Below are positions 1 to 12,060 of a DNA stretch of 64,000 nucleotides, piece by piece. This DNA comes from Allium sativum (taxonomy: Eukaryota; Streptophyta; Magnoliopsida; Asparagales; Amaryllidaceae), in assembly GCA_030737875.1 (NCBI GenBank), contig CM060909.1:30153659-30217658 (forward strand), read 5' to 3'. Below the pieces are notes generated by a model. It was not told the DNA's origin. It saw only the letters and a program-made list of their open reading frames with translations, and searched no databases. How positions within the stretch are numbered: position 1 is the first letter of the stretch; each line of letters opens with the position of its first letter. The position numbers and the translations under genes are program-made.

Positions 1-876
1 TGAATGCCACATCGTCAAACCCATTAAATCACTAGTTGATGTTCTCAAATATATCACGGGTATAAAATCTAAGAGAAACGAATTTCTCTGCCACCAGACG
101 TAATACCTTGAAAAGATCGTCTTATGTGACCGTTAGGAATACTCTGTCAAACATTCGTCCATACAAGTTGTCATGGGACTGGACAAACTGAAAGCACCAT
201 CCTGAAACAGGACGACCCTTGCATTTCACTCCGTTTTCAATTTTCTTCAGCATAATCAAATTCGCAGCGCTTATGCCTATACAGAGTGGTTTCCGGATAA
301 TATATCCAACCGGTCTCTCCGTACTAACAACGATGGTCAAAACACTTCGATAGTCGGTTATTTAACTATCGAAGTACAAACAACATCCATTCAAACATCA
401 CACCTCGCTGGCCCTTTCTAATATTTTCCCCTTTCCTATATCTTCCTAGATATTTTCTCAAAGCTCGTTAAGCCCTTCATGCTCTGGAAAACATTTCCAA
501 AAATTATAAACCCTTATTCTTCCATATTCTTGAAACTATATGTCGTTAACTTTCAAAAACATTTCTCGCTTTTACACACTTCTTATTTTTTTGTATATGC
601 ATTATCTATATTGGAAAATATTTCCAATTCCCAATATAACCCTTTAATTCTACAATGATTGCTTTTCAAACATAATTCACTTTAAACCGCGAATGTTATT
701 TCTCATAGAAACTGATCTCATTAAATCAAACTAACTTGGTTTTAACAATAAATATCACTATCGATTATATACACACAATTCGACAAAGCCAAATCCAACT
801 ATATCACTTCTTCGGAAAGACATAATTATTTCCTTATTACTTGGCTAAGTGAGTTTTAAACCTCTCAAGGGAATAG

Positions 877-1090
877 TGTTGTATCTAATAATCATGCTTA
901 AGCTTGGTCAGCAGTGCTAATTTATTATTATAGTTCAAAAACTTGTCATACGCTGTAATATTCTCCTTTATAACTAATCTCAACATAATAGTCACGCTTA
1001 AGCCTAGTCAACAACGTTATTTTATCACTATAGTTCAAATACTTACAATACGCTGCTATATTCCACTCTATAACTAATCTCAACATCTCT
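877..1090. repeat. Two-copy tandem repeat, about 120 bp, inside reverse LTR
   Basis: Two diverged copies share 'GCTTAAGC', 'TATAGTTCAAA', 'ATACGCTG' and 'TATAACTAATCTCAACAT' in the same order. They occupy the part of the LTR where the solo LTR has its own short array (11646-11800) and element B has its minisatellites, so this LTR zone is prone to local expansion. Confidence 0.75.
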
Positions 1091-1183
1091 TTCCGTTACA
1101 AAAATCTTGACATCTCTTTCTGTTACAAAAATCTTGACATCTCTTTCCGTTACAAAAATCCTGACATCTCTTTCTGTTACAAA
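1083..1183. repeat. 27-bp tandem repeat, four copies
   Basis: Copies start at 1083, 1110, 1137 and 1164. The unit is ACATCTCTTTCYGTTACAAA plus seven more bases, and copies differ mainly by C/T at one position. The array directly follows the 120-bp duplication within the reverse LTR. Confidence 0.92.
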
Positions 1184-2183
1184 CAAATACCATCCTTCGA
1201 TAATAGTGAAGCCGTTCAAGTTGGGGTATTTTAATTACCTCTCAGACCTTGATCAACAACATTCTTACCTTAGAATAGATATAAGTTCGTAACTCTAACC
1301 CCTTGTACTTTAAAATCCGTAACGTGCTTCTTGCTATATTTTAAATATGGTTTTATGTCGCCATATCCTTATTTTGAAAAACTCTGTTATTTACATTAGC
1401 TTATACAAATCCATTTTTAAACATTTCTCTCCGCTTCGTCTTTCTTAGACAAATCCCTTATTAAACATTCCTCTTCGCTTTGTCTTCTTTAGACAAATCC
1501 CTTATACTTCAAAATCTTATTTAAACTAAATCAACTATTCGTTAATTTATTACATTAGATTAATCAGCCCAATCTAATTTAATTAAATAACCAATTACTG
1601 ATCAAAACAGTTTGCTTGGTAAATATTTAGCCATGATTAACCTACAAATCGATTCTAACAAACCTTTTCATTTTGAAAAAATAACATTTATTAATCCAAA
1701 TAATTTCACTTGTATCGATTACTATAAAAATAATAATTTATTTCTAAATAATCTCATTTACTATTAAATAAACAATAATCGATTCTAACTAATCTTACTT
1801 AATATGAAATCAACCATAATCTATTTGTAAATATCTCGTTTAATTATTCTTAAAACAAAAAATTCTTGTTATTAATCATCAAGTTAATCTCTGCCTACTT
1901 ACTTATTAATCTTATTAATATAAGAATCCACTTTACCAAATCATTTAGTAAGTATGGTGAAACACATGCTTCACACACGGTGGGATTTTGGTAAAACAAT
2001 AGCGGTTAAAACAAATGATACATTTATGGTTGATTGTTTCCACTATCTTAATCGATATCATCTATTGATTTAATCAAAATAACGTTTGAATTTCCATTCA
2101 ACGCTAATATCAACACAAGGTTTCAAAAGTCATTTGGGTTCAAACAGTGCATCTATATAAAACAAACAGTACATATAAATATT

Positions 2184-2205
2184 GAGGAATCCGGTTGGAT
2201 TCCTC
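2184..2205 (-). other. Conserved 9-bp hairpin in LTR
   Basis: GAGGAATCC and GGATTCCTC form a perfect 9-bp stem around a 4-nt loop that reads AACC on the minus strand. The same element lies at 47927-47948, at its 3' LTR partner in element B, and at 10624-10645 in the solo LTR, each just downstream of a CAG that resembles a splice acceptor. Confidence 0.8.
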
Positions 2206-3340
2206 CAACCGGTTTCCTGCATCCACCGATGTTAGTCAACAATTAACACTGATTCTATACTAAGAAATATTATAATCGATGGAATCAGTCCAACCAATGA
2301 TGTGTATATATGCAACGATATATAATTCAACCAATTTAATTGTAATCTACCGAAGCGACCATCACACAACGTTCAACCAATATTTAAAATATAATGATAA
2401 TATTTTAAAATAGAACAGAGTTAGTGAATTTACTCAACTTTGCGCGTTAACCATCAAAAACGATTTGCGTCAGTCGATTAAATCAGGCGTTTAGTTCTGT
2501 ACCGTTCGAGCTTTGTGACCCTGTACCGTTTTTCACATTGTCATCGTCGCTCTTCTAAGTGATAAAATGTGAAACTTGGTCCATCATTTTTCCAGTTCAA
2601 TCTTCCATCTCCAACTTCAATGCCGCCGTCACCTTAATAAGCTAGACCCCGCTTGACCGACCGTGCTGGAACCACTTGCGCCAGCGACCGACAACGTCCG
2701 TTAACAAATGAAAACTCCTCCCATAGTCTTTCTTTTCTCACTGCTTGCTTGACATTCATCCACACCCCTTTATATATTTTTATTTATTTTGACCAACGCG
2801 ATTTTCTTTCGAACTCCTTTCGATCAGTGCGGATATCACCACGTTTCCATCTTCTCCTTTGAAATCCTGCCTCAAAGCAAGATCCAAACTTCCTTTCCCT
2901 TAATAGTTTTTCAAACAAACAATTTCCTCCCCATGCACAATAACGTCACCTACCCTTCTCGAATCCCACCTCATATTCTTTGGCTAGTTCACTTTTTCCA
3001 TATTCAACGTGTTGCACATGCACGTGTGACACCCCAATGTTATGTACCCTCACCAGCTTTGAATTACCACACACCACTTTCCTTTGGTTTCCCCATTCTA
3101 TGCACCCAAACCTCATCCTTTTTCCACTACAGTATCTCCAACGCAAACTCCCCAAACAATCTCCTACCCGTTCATCCCTATACACTGTCACTTGCTTTAA
3201 GACAAGCCACTCCTGTACAACCGCATGAAACACTCCCTCCAGAACAAATTTCCGCTCCAGCACCTTATTTCGCCTCATGTATACACATCCTTGCACCGTA
3301 CAAGCTCCCTGAGTTTTGTTTTTGGAAGAAAACAACGTCT

Positions 3341-3357
3341 TATTTATATATATATAT
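3341..3357 (-). promoter_or_regulatory. TATA-like stretch of reverse LTR
   Basis: On the minus strand it reads TATATATATAAATA, about 1.68 kb from the LTR start. The solo LTR has its TATAAATA about 1.64 kb from its start, which supports homologous promoters. It also overlaps a simple AT run, so it is only a candidate. Confidence 0.5.
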
Positions 3358-5027
3358 TGATCTGCCATTGAAAACACGGCTTTTGATTTCTTCAAATGAA
3401 GTGAAGGCAGCGTGCGTTTAAATAGACGAGGATACTTGGATGGCAAGGAGTAGGGGAATAGGCAAGGTACAGCTATGGTTGGCCAAGGCACAAGGTGATC
3501 AGATTATGTTTGCCTAAGTACATAACATGAATTCCTTGGCTGTCAAGGAAGTGTAGGACGATGCAAATCAAACGCTAGTAAGGTTGATGTGAAAATGCCT
3601 GGCAGAGCTATGGTAGGGTGAGGCTATGTGGAAAGAAGTCTGCACACGTACGTTTCTTTAGGTGTTGTTCAGGGTAGGTATTGACTTGAAAACTCAATGG
3701 TCCAGTGCATGCGCCTTAGTCATGAAGCTTACGGTACATAGGATAGGATGAAACTATACATAGGTCTGCTGTTTTGAAATAACTCCTGCTGCGTGACATG
3801 TATGGCTTAAGAGTACACATTTGCATGTGCCTGGTACAGGTTGGGTATCTGCGTTATTTTATTGATTTGAAATTTCAGGGTATAAGTTTCGATACAGTAT
3901 CTATGGGGTTTCATGGTTCGGCTGTGCAATTCCTTCATTTTCCAGCACCTAGGCGGCTTCATAGCATCATTTTTGGGCAACTCTTACATAAGCGCTAAGC
4001 AGCACCATCGTGCACATACAAAATCTCTAAGTTATACAAAATTTTCCATTTTTATTATAGTATAGGATTGGTTTTTCTGAATTTTACGTGGGTAGGTGGA
4101 AAATCATAGGGAGATGACTGTTCCTTTCCTTTAGCTTTCATCTTCAAGATGTGTCCTGAGCAAAATAATCGCACTCTATAATTTAAGGGAAATAGTTTTT
4201 AGGAGGTATGCTTGTTTTCCTTAGGATGGAGGTTTTCTTTTGATTTGATTAAACGTGCTGGTTGGCGTAAGCTTCTTCGTGAAGATACAAATGTTGGGAT
4301 TTCCATAGGTGCTACGTGTGATATATAAGTAGATGTAGGTGAAGTAACGGTAATGATATGTTTATTATAAGTTTAATTAGCGTACTCCGCTACATACAAT
4401 TTCATCCACTTACAGACTACCATGGACAGATATAAAAATATCATCATGTCCAGCAAGGTGCCACGATCCCAAAAATATAATAATATCGGTAGGTTAATTC
4501 ATATTTTAAAACCCCAAAATATTGATATAGGGTGCAAAATACTACAAATAAAAAGTTGCATATTAAATTAATTAAAAATTATAGTAAAATTCTAAAATTT
4601 AAATTATCACTACGTCTCAAAAGAATCTTGTCAAAATTCGAAACCGATCTCTAATTATATCAAATAATCCGTTACGGTCGATATACGATTTCATAGTAAC
4701 TTTTTGAATATTTGATTTGGATGTAACTCACAATCTATAACACGAAATCTTGGTTTTTCACTTCTGTTAGAAAGATACAGTTAAACAGATTCCAACGCTT
4801 CTTGTTTCGCAGAAATCCGATTTAAAACGAGTCTTGTACACTCAGTTGAAGTTCAAAACGTTAAATTACGAACTTCTGCGTCGTTATGAGCTCGATTATA
4901 TTTAATATATATTTTTATACGTTCAACTTCGTTTTAATTAATATATAAATCCACTTATATTACGAATTCAATATTTAAACTGATTTAAATATTCAAATAT
5001 AACCCGATAAAAATGCGGGACGTTACA

Positions 5028-5752
5028 ATTTAAAATTAATTTTAATATTTTATTTGACTAAAAACAGGGTCAGTAAAATTTTGGAATCCATTTATAAGCT
5101 CAGAATTTGAATATTGATATTTCAAAGCTATAATGATCACTTATAAAAAGACCATTTTTCAGACAGTTTCGAAATTTGACAAAACCACTTTTATTGGATC
5201 CAAAATATCGAAATATGTCAGGAATTAAATTTTCAACCCTAACGTTGTTTGTATGTAGAAGAACGACATATAAACATACGTTGAAAATTCAGTTTGAATT
5301 CAAATTTAACTCAAAATAAAGCCAATTTTCAAACAATCTCCAAATTAGACGAAGCCAGGTTCGTTTGAACCATAACTCCATAACATAGTGAGATTTCAAG
5401 TTTCTAAATTTTTGGAGGTTAACGTTTGGTAGTGCGACTAGAATGAAGGTTGTAAGTAGTAATTAATACACCTACCATTTAATTCAATTCATGAATAGTG
5501 TAGAGCCGATAGAAATTAGACAATTGAGTATCTCTTTCTTCAACATGTCACCCTCCCCTTAATTGGTGCCTCCATGATTTGATTTAGAGCTAATTAAGTT
5601 TAATTAGCGTAACGGTATCATTCACTTCACTAAACCTAAACTAAAGCTTCCAAAGAAACGAAAAATGGTGCCCTCTTCCTCCATGGCTCCCTTCCACCGC
5701 CGCCTAGTGCCCCCCCTTCGCCACTCCCTCTGCCTGTTGACGTCAACAGCGC
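5028..5752 (+). mobile_element. C-type LTR fragment, left part
   Basis: This is collinear with the beginning of the C LTR at about 21055-21760. Shared stretches include 'TTTAATATTTTATTTGACT', 'ATTTATRAGCTCAGAATTTG' and the pyrimidine-rich leader 'CCTCTTCCTCCATGGCTCCC'. About the first 95 bp of the LTR are absent because the reverse LTR (1-5027) abuts at 5028. It is then split by the hAT-type element and resumes at 6822. Confidence 0.85.
5745..5752. repeat. 8-bp target site duplication, left copy
   Basis: AACAGCGC abuts the left end of the 5753-6821 element and matches AGCAGCGC at 6822-6829 with one difference. Eight bp is the length typical of hAT-superfamily insertion. Confidence 0.8.
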
Positions 5753-6821
5753 TAAGGGTGAGCATTATTTGGTTAAACCAAACAAACCAACAAACCAGTT
5801 TATTTTGGTCGGTTTGATTTTGTTTTGAAATTAGATCAGTTTGTAATCGGTTCGAAACATATTTAGTTTGGTTATTGTTTTAGGGGGTTCTTACTGACAC
5901 TCTAAATATTATTGGGGGGTGGAGGGCAATTTAAAAAGAAAAAAAAATTTGTTAAGGGGAGTATCAATGCAAAGAGCACCTCCTTAACAAATAATGTTTA
6001 TTTTACAAAATTAGCCTTCTTTACAAGAATTCTTTTTTTTAATAAAAAAAATTGTACGGTGTATTAGTCGAACTGCATCAGATTTTTATATCAAATCATC
6101 AATAATCTCATTTGTTGATCGTTTTTTTTAAATAATTTCATTTCTCATTTGTCGATCTCTTTTTTAAAATAATTTAATTTCTCATATGTTAAATTATCAA
6201 TTATCTCATTTGTTTCACATTCTTCGTTTGCACCATTATTTCTCCCTGAAAGATCACTATTCGTTTGCAAATAATTTAGAGATTTGTTTTTTTTTGCATT
6301 TGAAATTGATTGGGATTTGGGACGGTAATTGATGTTATTATCAGGGTAATGTAAAAATTAAGTACGTGACTCCCTTTAACATTCATTTTATGATTGGAGT
6401 GTTTTTAAAATTTGACCTCCCTTTAATAATATTTGGAGCATCAATAACAATGCCCTTGTTTTATCCGAATTAACCAAACTTGTATGATACTTTCAAAATT
6501 CTCGATATTATAATAAACATTTTAGGTTAGTTTAGTTATCAGGTAAATTTTAATCATCACATACGTGCCAAAGTTACTTTTAAAATTCATAAGAATCATA
6601 AATAATAATACTTTAATCATATATTTATATTTTTATCAAATTATAGTTAATATTACAAGCTTAAAGTCTAAAATATTTCTAGTAGGGTTAAATTGGATAA
6701 TCAACCGAACCAACCAAACTTAATTTGGTTGGTTTGGTTTGATTTTCATTTTTATCTAGTTCAATTCGATTTGACAATTTTTACCATCGAATAAACCAAA
6801 CCAACTAAACGCCCACCCCTA
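5753..6821. mobile_element. hAT-type non-autonomous element (MITE-like)
   Basis: The left end TAAGGGTGAGC..GGTT and the reverse complement of the right end TAGGGGTGGGC..GGTT form imperfect terminal inverted repeats. The 8-bp flanks AACAGCGC and AGCAGCGC fit a hAT target duplication. Both subterminal regions are rich in GGTTTGGTT motifs. No transposase frame is present, so movement would need an enzyme supplied in trans. The interior carries a second inserted element (5883-6455), which leaves about 496 bp of original sequence. It lies inside the C-type LTR fragment. Confidence 0.85.
5883..6455. mobile_element. MITE nested inside the hAT-type element
   Basis: The first 55 bp or so (GGGGGTTCTTACTGACACTC..) and the reverse complement of the last 55 bp (GGGCATTGTTATTGATGCTC..) align with shared CTCYAAATATTATT. 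The 8-bp flank TTGTTTTA is identical at 5875-5882 and 6456-6463. The element is 573 bp and AT-rich with no coding capacity. TIR and duplication length both fit hAT-type MITEs, but it is unrelated in sequence to its host. Confidence 0.9.
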
Positions 6822-6968
6822 AGCAGCGCGCCTCTCCATGTCAACCGCGCCCCCTCCCCTCTCTCCTTTTCTCTCATCCTTGATATCTTCCAAGTTGCAA
6901 ATGTGCTCCATTTATAAGCCTACACCCTCTCTACTACCCTTAGCTACCCTCTAGTTTGACTTACAAGC
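6822..6968 (+). mobile_element. C-type LTR fragment, resumed part
   Basis: It continues the 5028-5752 fragment and aligns to about 21745-21870 through 'TCAACCGCGCC', 'CTCCATTTAWAWGCCTACAC' and 'CTCTCTACTACCCTTAGCTA'. TTTATAAG at about 6910 could be its TATA element. It is interrupted at 6969 by the X LTR. Confidence 0.8.
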
Positions 6969-7618
6969 TGTGACAACCCGTGTTCCGACATACCGATTTT
7001 TTTTCTAGAAATCCAGTCCATCGAAACTGAGTTGGTTTGCTCTGGTATCCTGCAGAAAAATACAGAGACATAAAACATGTCAGAGTTCAGAAAAAATCTC
7101 ACAGCGGAAGGGAAATATAGTGTAATTAAGATATAGCTTTACCTTATCAATAATACTGCTAAACCAGTATCAAAAGCTATACAGTCCCTGTCATGAAACT
7201 AACCTGCGAATGTTATGAGGAGAGGGTCAGAACATAAGTTCTGTGTGAATGAATTTAAATCACACTTCCTGGATAATACTACATATACCGTTCAGTTACA
7301 TTCTCTCTCTTAGTAGGTTATTCGTGTCATTAGCACTCAAGGCTTTCACACACACATCGTACCCATCTACTCCTTAGTAGATTAACCTAATATAATGTAT
7401 ATGCAGTTACCCCCAAACTGAGGTACACCCCGTGGCACCCCACTCGCACGGTCTCCTCCGTGATATCACAGTAACAAAATAACATAAGATAAGGTAACGT
7501 AAGATAAACTGAGTATGCTATCATGTCCATTTCTATTTCTCTGCAACTACTAGCCTCATGCACTCAAAATAAAATGATCCCATCATCGATCGGCTTCTAC
7601 TCGCAGATATTTATTATT
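6969..7618 (-). mobile_element. X-type LTR, 3' terminal part, reverse orientation
   Basis: On the minus strand the segment ends ..CGGGTTGTCACA, a normal LTR 3' terminus, at 6969. It contains a CCTTCCGCTGTGAG-type block also seen near other LTR 3' ends. The AT-rich junction at 7618 is the insertion site of the solo LTR, and its 5-bp duplication TTATT shows that the segment continued into 13818. No open frame is meaningful here. Confidence 0.65.
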
Positions 7619-7839
7619 TGTAACGACCCGTGTTTTTGCCCGTCAAATATATAATTTAATTTATTTAATTCAATTATTATATTTGGAATATCGATGTGAT
7701 TTAATATTTAAATCGTCGCTTTAAACAAAGTTGAACTATATATTATGTATAATATAAATAGAGCTCGAAATGGCGCTGTAGTTCGTAATATTTGGTTTTG
7801 AACTTCAACTGAGAGTACAGGATTCGATATAGTTCGGAT

Positions 7840-8530
7840 TTTTGTGAAACAAGACACGTTGGAACCGTATTGACGATAATTTTCATATGAAAGAGAAAAA
7901 TCCAGATTTCGTGTTATAGTTTGATAGTTATGGCCAAATCAAATTTTGAAATAGTCGCTATGGAAAACCGTTATTTAATTATAGGCCTTTAAAATGGCCG
8001 TTTTGCAAATGGACTCAGATTTCGACGAAATCAGTTTCATTGGAACCGTATCGTTAAATTATTGTACGGTGTTAGATGGCGTGGCAAACCAATGTCATAT
8101 GTGGCCATGGTGGCCGTAAACGCCCGTTCAAATTATATAGCGCGCATTCAAATAAATATAAGGAGTATTTGGGCGTAACTTGAGCAGACGATCAAATTAG
8201 GCCGCGGAACCAGTTCCATTGAGTTCGTATCATCGATTAGAGTCAGGATAGGTATATAGTTTGTTATTTTTAGAGATCGAAAAATTTGGCGTTAAAAAGG
8301 GTAGGGCGGTTCGGGGTAAAAATAGCCTACCGGGGAAACAGTCTTAGAATGCGACGAAACTAGTGCTGTTGGGTTCGTATCGAAAAGTTATTGCAAGATA
8401 TCAAGGTTTCAAGTTGATTCGATTTAGCTGGTGGTCGTGGTAAGTTAAAAAGCGTGTTTATTTCTGGTTTCATAATGGAATTTTTTTCCATACGATCTCG
8501 GATTTCGACGAAACTTGTCCCATTGAATCC
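7840..8530 (+). repeat. Diverged ~150-180-bp U3 repeats with CGACGAAAC core
   Basis: A 40-50-bp core (about CGACGAAAC..TTG..TCC/ACCG.ATCG) recurs with its GAAAC point near 7846, 8027, 8206, 8356 and 8510, spacings of 181, 179, 150 and 154 bp. The sequence between cores is weakly repeated (for example 'AAAATGGCCGTTTTGCAAAT'). The same arrangement is in the A, C and D LTRs. Confidence 0.75.
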
Positions 8531-9253
8531 GGAATATCTTTTTACACCAAGATTAGCCTTTTTATCAGAAAACAAAAATTGTATGTGGTGGTTTTTAACA
8601 CGATTTCTCAACGACGAAGTTTCGTTATAATATAATATTAATATTTTCAATCCCACTTTTGTACTATGGTGTTTTTCTTCTTTTCTGGACGTCCAAAATT
8701 TCCCATTTACTTGCTCTTCAAATTTATCCAATCGTGCCACCCTATATATACATGAAGTGACCTTATGAAAAACTGGACACCGAAAATACACTGTTTCTCC
8801 CATTCATATATATTATAGTACAGACGGCTGAAATGAAAACTGTAACTCGGCTGGTCTGTATTTTCACTTCAATTTTCACCTCAAACCAAGTCTATTAAAA
8901 ACACACAGCAGAGCTTGGAAAACACAAAGCAACCATTCGATGTGTCCCTTCAAACTAATCTACCCTAAGGCTATACATGCAGCACTGGGTATGAATTTCC
9001 TTTTCAACAGACAAGTATTAATCGAATTAACTCAAGCACATGCTACTGCAAACCCCAGGTATTTCATGCGCAAATAGGACTGATGTTGAAAGCAACTTCA
9101 CATACCTCATCCTACTTTGTTGCTATGAAAGGGAACAACTCGTAGCTACCCGAAATGAAAATTCAAGGCAGACGCTCGCCGACCTACACCGGTAATCTAT
9201 AATCTACCCTTGGCATTGATGGGACATTGTTTCTATCTGTTATCCTCTCCCTC

Positions 9254-9261
9254 TATAAATA
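9254..9261 (+). promoter_or_regulatory. TATA box of solo LTR
   Basis: TATAAATA follows a pyrimidine-rich stretch and precedes 'CACGTTCATTTCTTCC'. It lies about 1.64 kb into the LTR, matching the position in the reverse LTR. Confidence 0.6.
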
Positions 9262-10266
9262 CACGTTCATTTCTTCCTTTTGCCAAGGTAAGAGAAAACT
9301 TAAACATTCCATTTCTCTAACTCCCTTCAGCAAGAATGTAAACCGAACCCCTTTCACAAAACAAAATAAAAAAAAATCCGTTAAAACAAAAGGGGATAGA
9401 TGAGCCGAGGACTTGCGGTGGAGTTTTGCAATACGTGAAGGAGGGCGCGGGTTCCATTGTCTTCACGTGGAAAAGGCCTGGGAAGGGAATCTTGTGTGAA
9501 GAAATGGGAGTGTGGACTTGCTGAATGAATGGAAGTGAACCGCGAACAAGGGTTGTCCAACGCAAAGGGCTAGTGGGATGATGACAGTAAGAACGTAGAG
9601 CGGATGGGAGAAGTTATATGAGAGGATGAGTGGTACTGGTATCAACCGAAATCTTGTTCTAATATAATTAAATTTAGGTGGTTAAGAACTAAGTATAAAT
9701 TAAATTATACTAACTTAAGTATGGATTTATGCAGGCGCTGATGGTTTATAAGGGAAGCAAAGGTAACAAACAGACGGGAAAGATTTCAATCGGACTGATG
9801 AACCGTGTACCAATGTAGTAATCTACCGTTAGTAATTAAAAGTTTTAATAAGATATGATTTAACTAATAAATCCTATTATGAACCATTAACTAAATGTTG
9901 TGCAGTGATCGATTCATGACGGAGTTTGAATCTGAACTGCAGGATACGGGGAACACGAGGGAACAAAGAAGGTAACCGGTCAAACTATTTAATGAAGTAA
10001 TTAACCAACGATTATTTTTAGTTAAGAGTAATTAATTATTAAAAATATATTTGTAAACTCACATTAGTTATAATTCATGTGTTGTTGGCAGAAATTAAGG
10101 AAAAAAAACTATGTTGTGAACGTAGCAATGATCGCTACATTCCAAACTGACATGGACAAAGCTGGAGCTGGAATGGTCTAAGTAGGACGCTACCGTAATT
10201 TAATTAAATTAAACGCTTGTTTAATTTAATTAAAATGAATCATTTTGCCAACAGAGAGAAATCAAG

Positions 10267-10281
10267 GTGAGTTAAACTCAC
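10267..10281 (+). other. GTGAG..CTCAC hairpin with splice-donor-like sequence
   Basis: GTGAGTTAAACTCAC is a dyad with a 6-bp stem preceded by CAAG, so a plausible 5' splice site lies inside the stem. Homologues are at 47681-47695 and 55158-55172 (element B) and 28418-28432 and 36232-36246 (element A). A CAG acceptor-like site follows at 10607-10609. Confidence 0.6.
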
Positions 10282-10623
10282 TCAGTTTCCCTATTTATAT
10301 TTTATATAAATTGGGTTTTTATTTTGTGTGCTCTGCTTGCCAATAATTGACTGTTCGCTAATTATACATTTGTTTGTTGATTTAACTGATGAAATTAAAC
10401 CGTGTTTAATTTCAGTGAATACCAAACCGTTATTTTAACGATTGGTTCCAATAAAGGTAACTCACCTTGGTTGGTCACGTTTATTTATAAACGTGTTTAA
10501 ATGGTTGAATTGTTTGAATTGCTTGTAGTTGATGTTGAATGGTTGCTATTTAGTGTTATCAGTTAAACAAAACTGAATGATCTGGTTTGTGATAACCGTT
10601 TGAATACAGGGAAGAACAAGTTG

Positions 10624-10645
10624 GAGGGACCCAACCGGATCCCTC
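10624..10645 (+). other. Conserved GAGG/CCTC hairpin, solo LTR copy
   Basis: GAGGGACCC-AACC-GGATCCCTC lies 14 nt after the CAG. Compared with element B, one pair changed on both sides (A:T to G:C), and one position is now a C-A mismatch. Confidence 0.75.
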
Positions 10646-11645
10646 AAATGTATTATTTTTTCTCATATTTTCAAATATGAGCTGATCTGTTTGTATGATT
10701 GATTGGATGCTTGATTATTGACTGAATATTCAACAGTTTGTTTTGTTTAAACCAATGGGCGGTATTGGTTGAGTATTTGGCAGCGTATGGCCTATAAAAT
10801 CAATCGGTTTATAATTATTGATTCACCGTCAGGTGAGTCGATAGAAATGAAGTTATAGAATTTATTATATAACTGGAGTTGGATTTTGAATATATTATTT
10901 TGAATAAAAGTTATAATAGGGAATTAAATAAATATTTTATTTATTTAAGACTTTGATTGTTATTAAATTATTTTATAAAGTAAATGCTGACGTTAATCAG
11001 GTTTACGAGTATGAGAACAAGTAATGAATCGAAGGATTAAACTTTGATAATTGTTTGTAAAGAAAACAATTAATGGGATTATTTAAATTAATTATATTTT
11101 TAATTAATTTAAAGTGAGGATTAATTGGAATCGATTAACGAGATAATCGAGTTTTGAGTAAATTAAATCGACCGTTTGAATTGGAATTTGATTATCAAAA
11201 TTTATGTGTTTTGATTTGAATAGTTTAATAAATATTGTTTAAATTTAAATAAGGTTTTAAAAAGGGATTTACCATTTAATTTTGTTATTAAAGAAATTAA
11301 CTACTCATGTAGTTAATGATTGAAATAAATTATTATTAATAATAATTTAGACAATTACTTTTCAAAAGTAATTGAAGTGAAATGAAATCAAAGGAGATTG
11401 GAAATAAGCGAATCTGGGTAAAGAACTGAGTTATAGGGTTGTTTAACCAAATCCAATAGATAAATGGAATTTGTTTGTGACTAGAATGAAAAATTGATTA
11501 CAACTTATGTTTATCGGAGGATAAGAAAGTTGTTGATCAAGATCTGAGAGGTAATTAAAATACCCCAACTCGAACAACATCGGGATTATCTGAAGATAGT
11601 ATTAGTTGGTAATCGTAAGAGACGTTAGTGGATATATTTTGAAAA

Positions 11646-11815
11646 TCTAAACAGCGAATTTAGCGCTGTTGTTATAATATATGTTTTGTAAGTCTAAAAT
11701 AGGGATTGTAGCGTTGTTGCTATGGTAAATGGATTGTAAACCTAAACAGCGATTATAGCACTTTTGTTTTGTAAATCTAAATAGTAATTATAACGCTATT
11801 GTTATAACATATGTG
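11646..11815 (+). repeat. Short tandem repeat of dyad units, solo LTR
   Basis: Diverged units start near 11646, 11693, 11741 and 11776. The best-preserved unit contains AACAGCGAATTTAGCGCTGTT, a 7-bp stem around a 7-nt loop. The later units keep partial symmetry. Confidence 0.65.
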
Positions 11816-11952
11816 CTATAAATTTCTTTGTTAAAACTAATGGATTTCTGAATTTAAAAGATGATTTGAAGGAAGAATTAAGTGGGAAATTGAATATAGT
11901 TATTCGAGCTAGAGTTAGTCAAACATAGTTTTTTTCAAGATGAGTGCCATTT

Positions 11953-12060
11953 CGTACGACTGCTAGCGTAATTCGCAGGGCAGCAGATAGCCTACGGCGG
12001 TCGGATGTTTCCTGAGGGAATCAGGCGTAACCATTGTGATCGCTGCGATCTAAAGTCAAG
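11953..12060 (+). other. Conserved foldable block, solo LTR copy (candidate structured RNA)
   Basis: This block is nearly identical to 49104-49212 and 56581-56690 although surrounding LTR sequence has diverged strongly. It can fold as an outer stem CGACTGC/GCGGTCG holding a small GCG/CGC hairpin and a GGC/GCC hairpin, followed by CCTG/CAGG and GATCG/CGATC hairpins. It is also unusually GC-rich for this DNA. No open frame explains the conservation. Function is unknown. Confidence 0.7.

Larger units (their letters stand above)
1..5027 (-). mobile_element. Giant LTR (B group), reverse orientation, truncated by window start
   Basis: Read on the minus strand, this begins TGTAACGTCCCG at 5027 and is collinear with the solo LTR (7619-13817) and the element B LTRs. 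Landmarks in order are the U3-type sequence (about 4790-4890), a TATA-like stretch (3341-3357), the GAGGAATCC hairpin (2184-2205), the tract ending in a 'GAGAGGTAAT..ACCCCAAC' block (about 1200-1245) and, at base 1, the 'GACGATGTGGCATTCA' block. That last block lies about 4.94 kb into the element B LTR, so roughly 1 kb of the 3' end is missing to the left. Two overlapping frames of 181 and 210 codons (2789-3491) lie on opposite strands and are not conserved in the relatives, so I treat the region as non-coding. Whether this is a solo LTR or one end of an element cannot be told. Confidence 0.85.

Noticed and set aside
2789..3491. Longest overlapping frames in the window (210 codons plus, 181 codons minus)
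   Set aside because: They oppose each other within the leader region of the reverse LTR, show no domain or compositional sign of coding, and are not kept in the solo LTR or element B.
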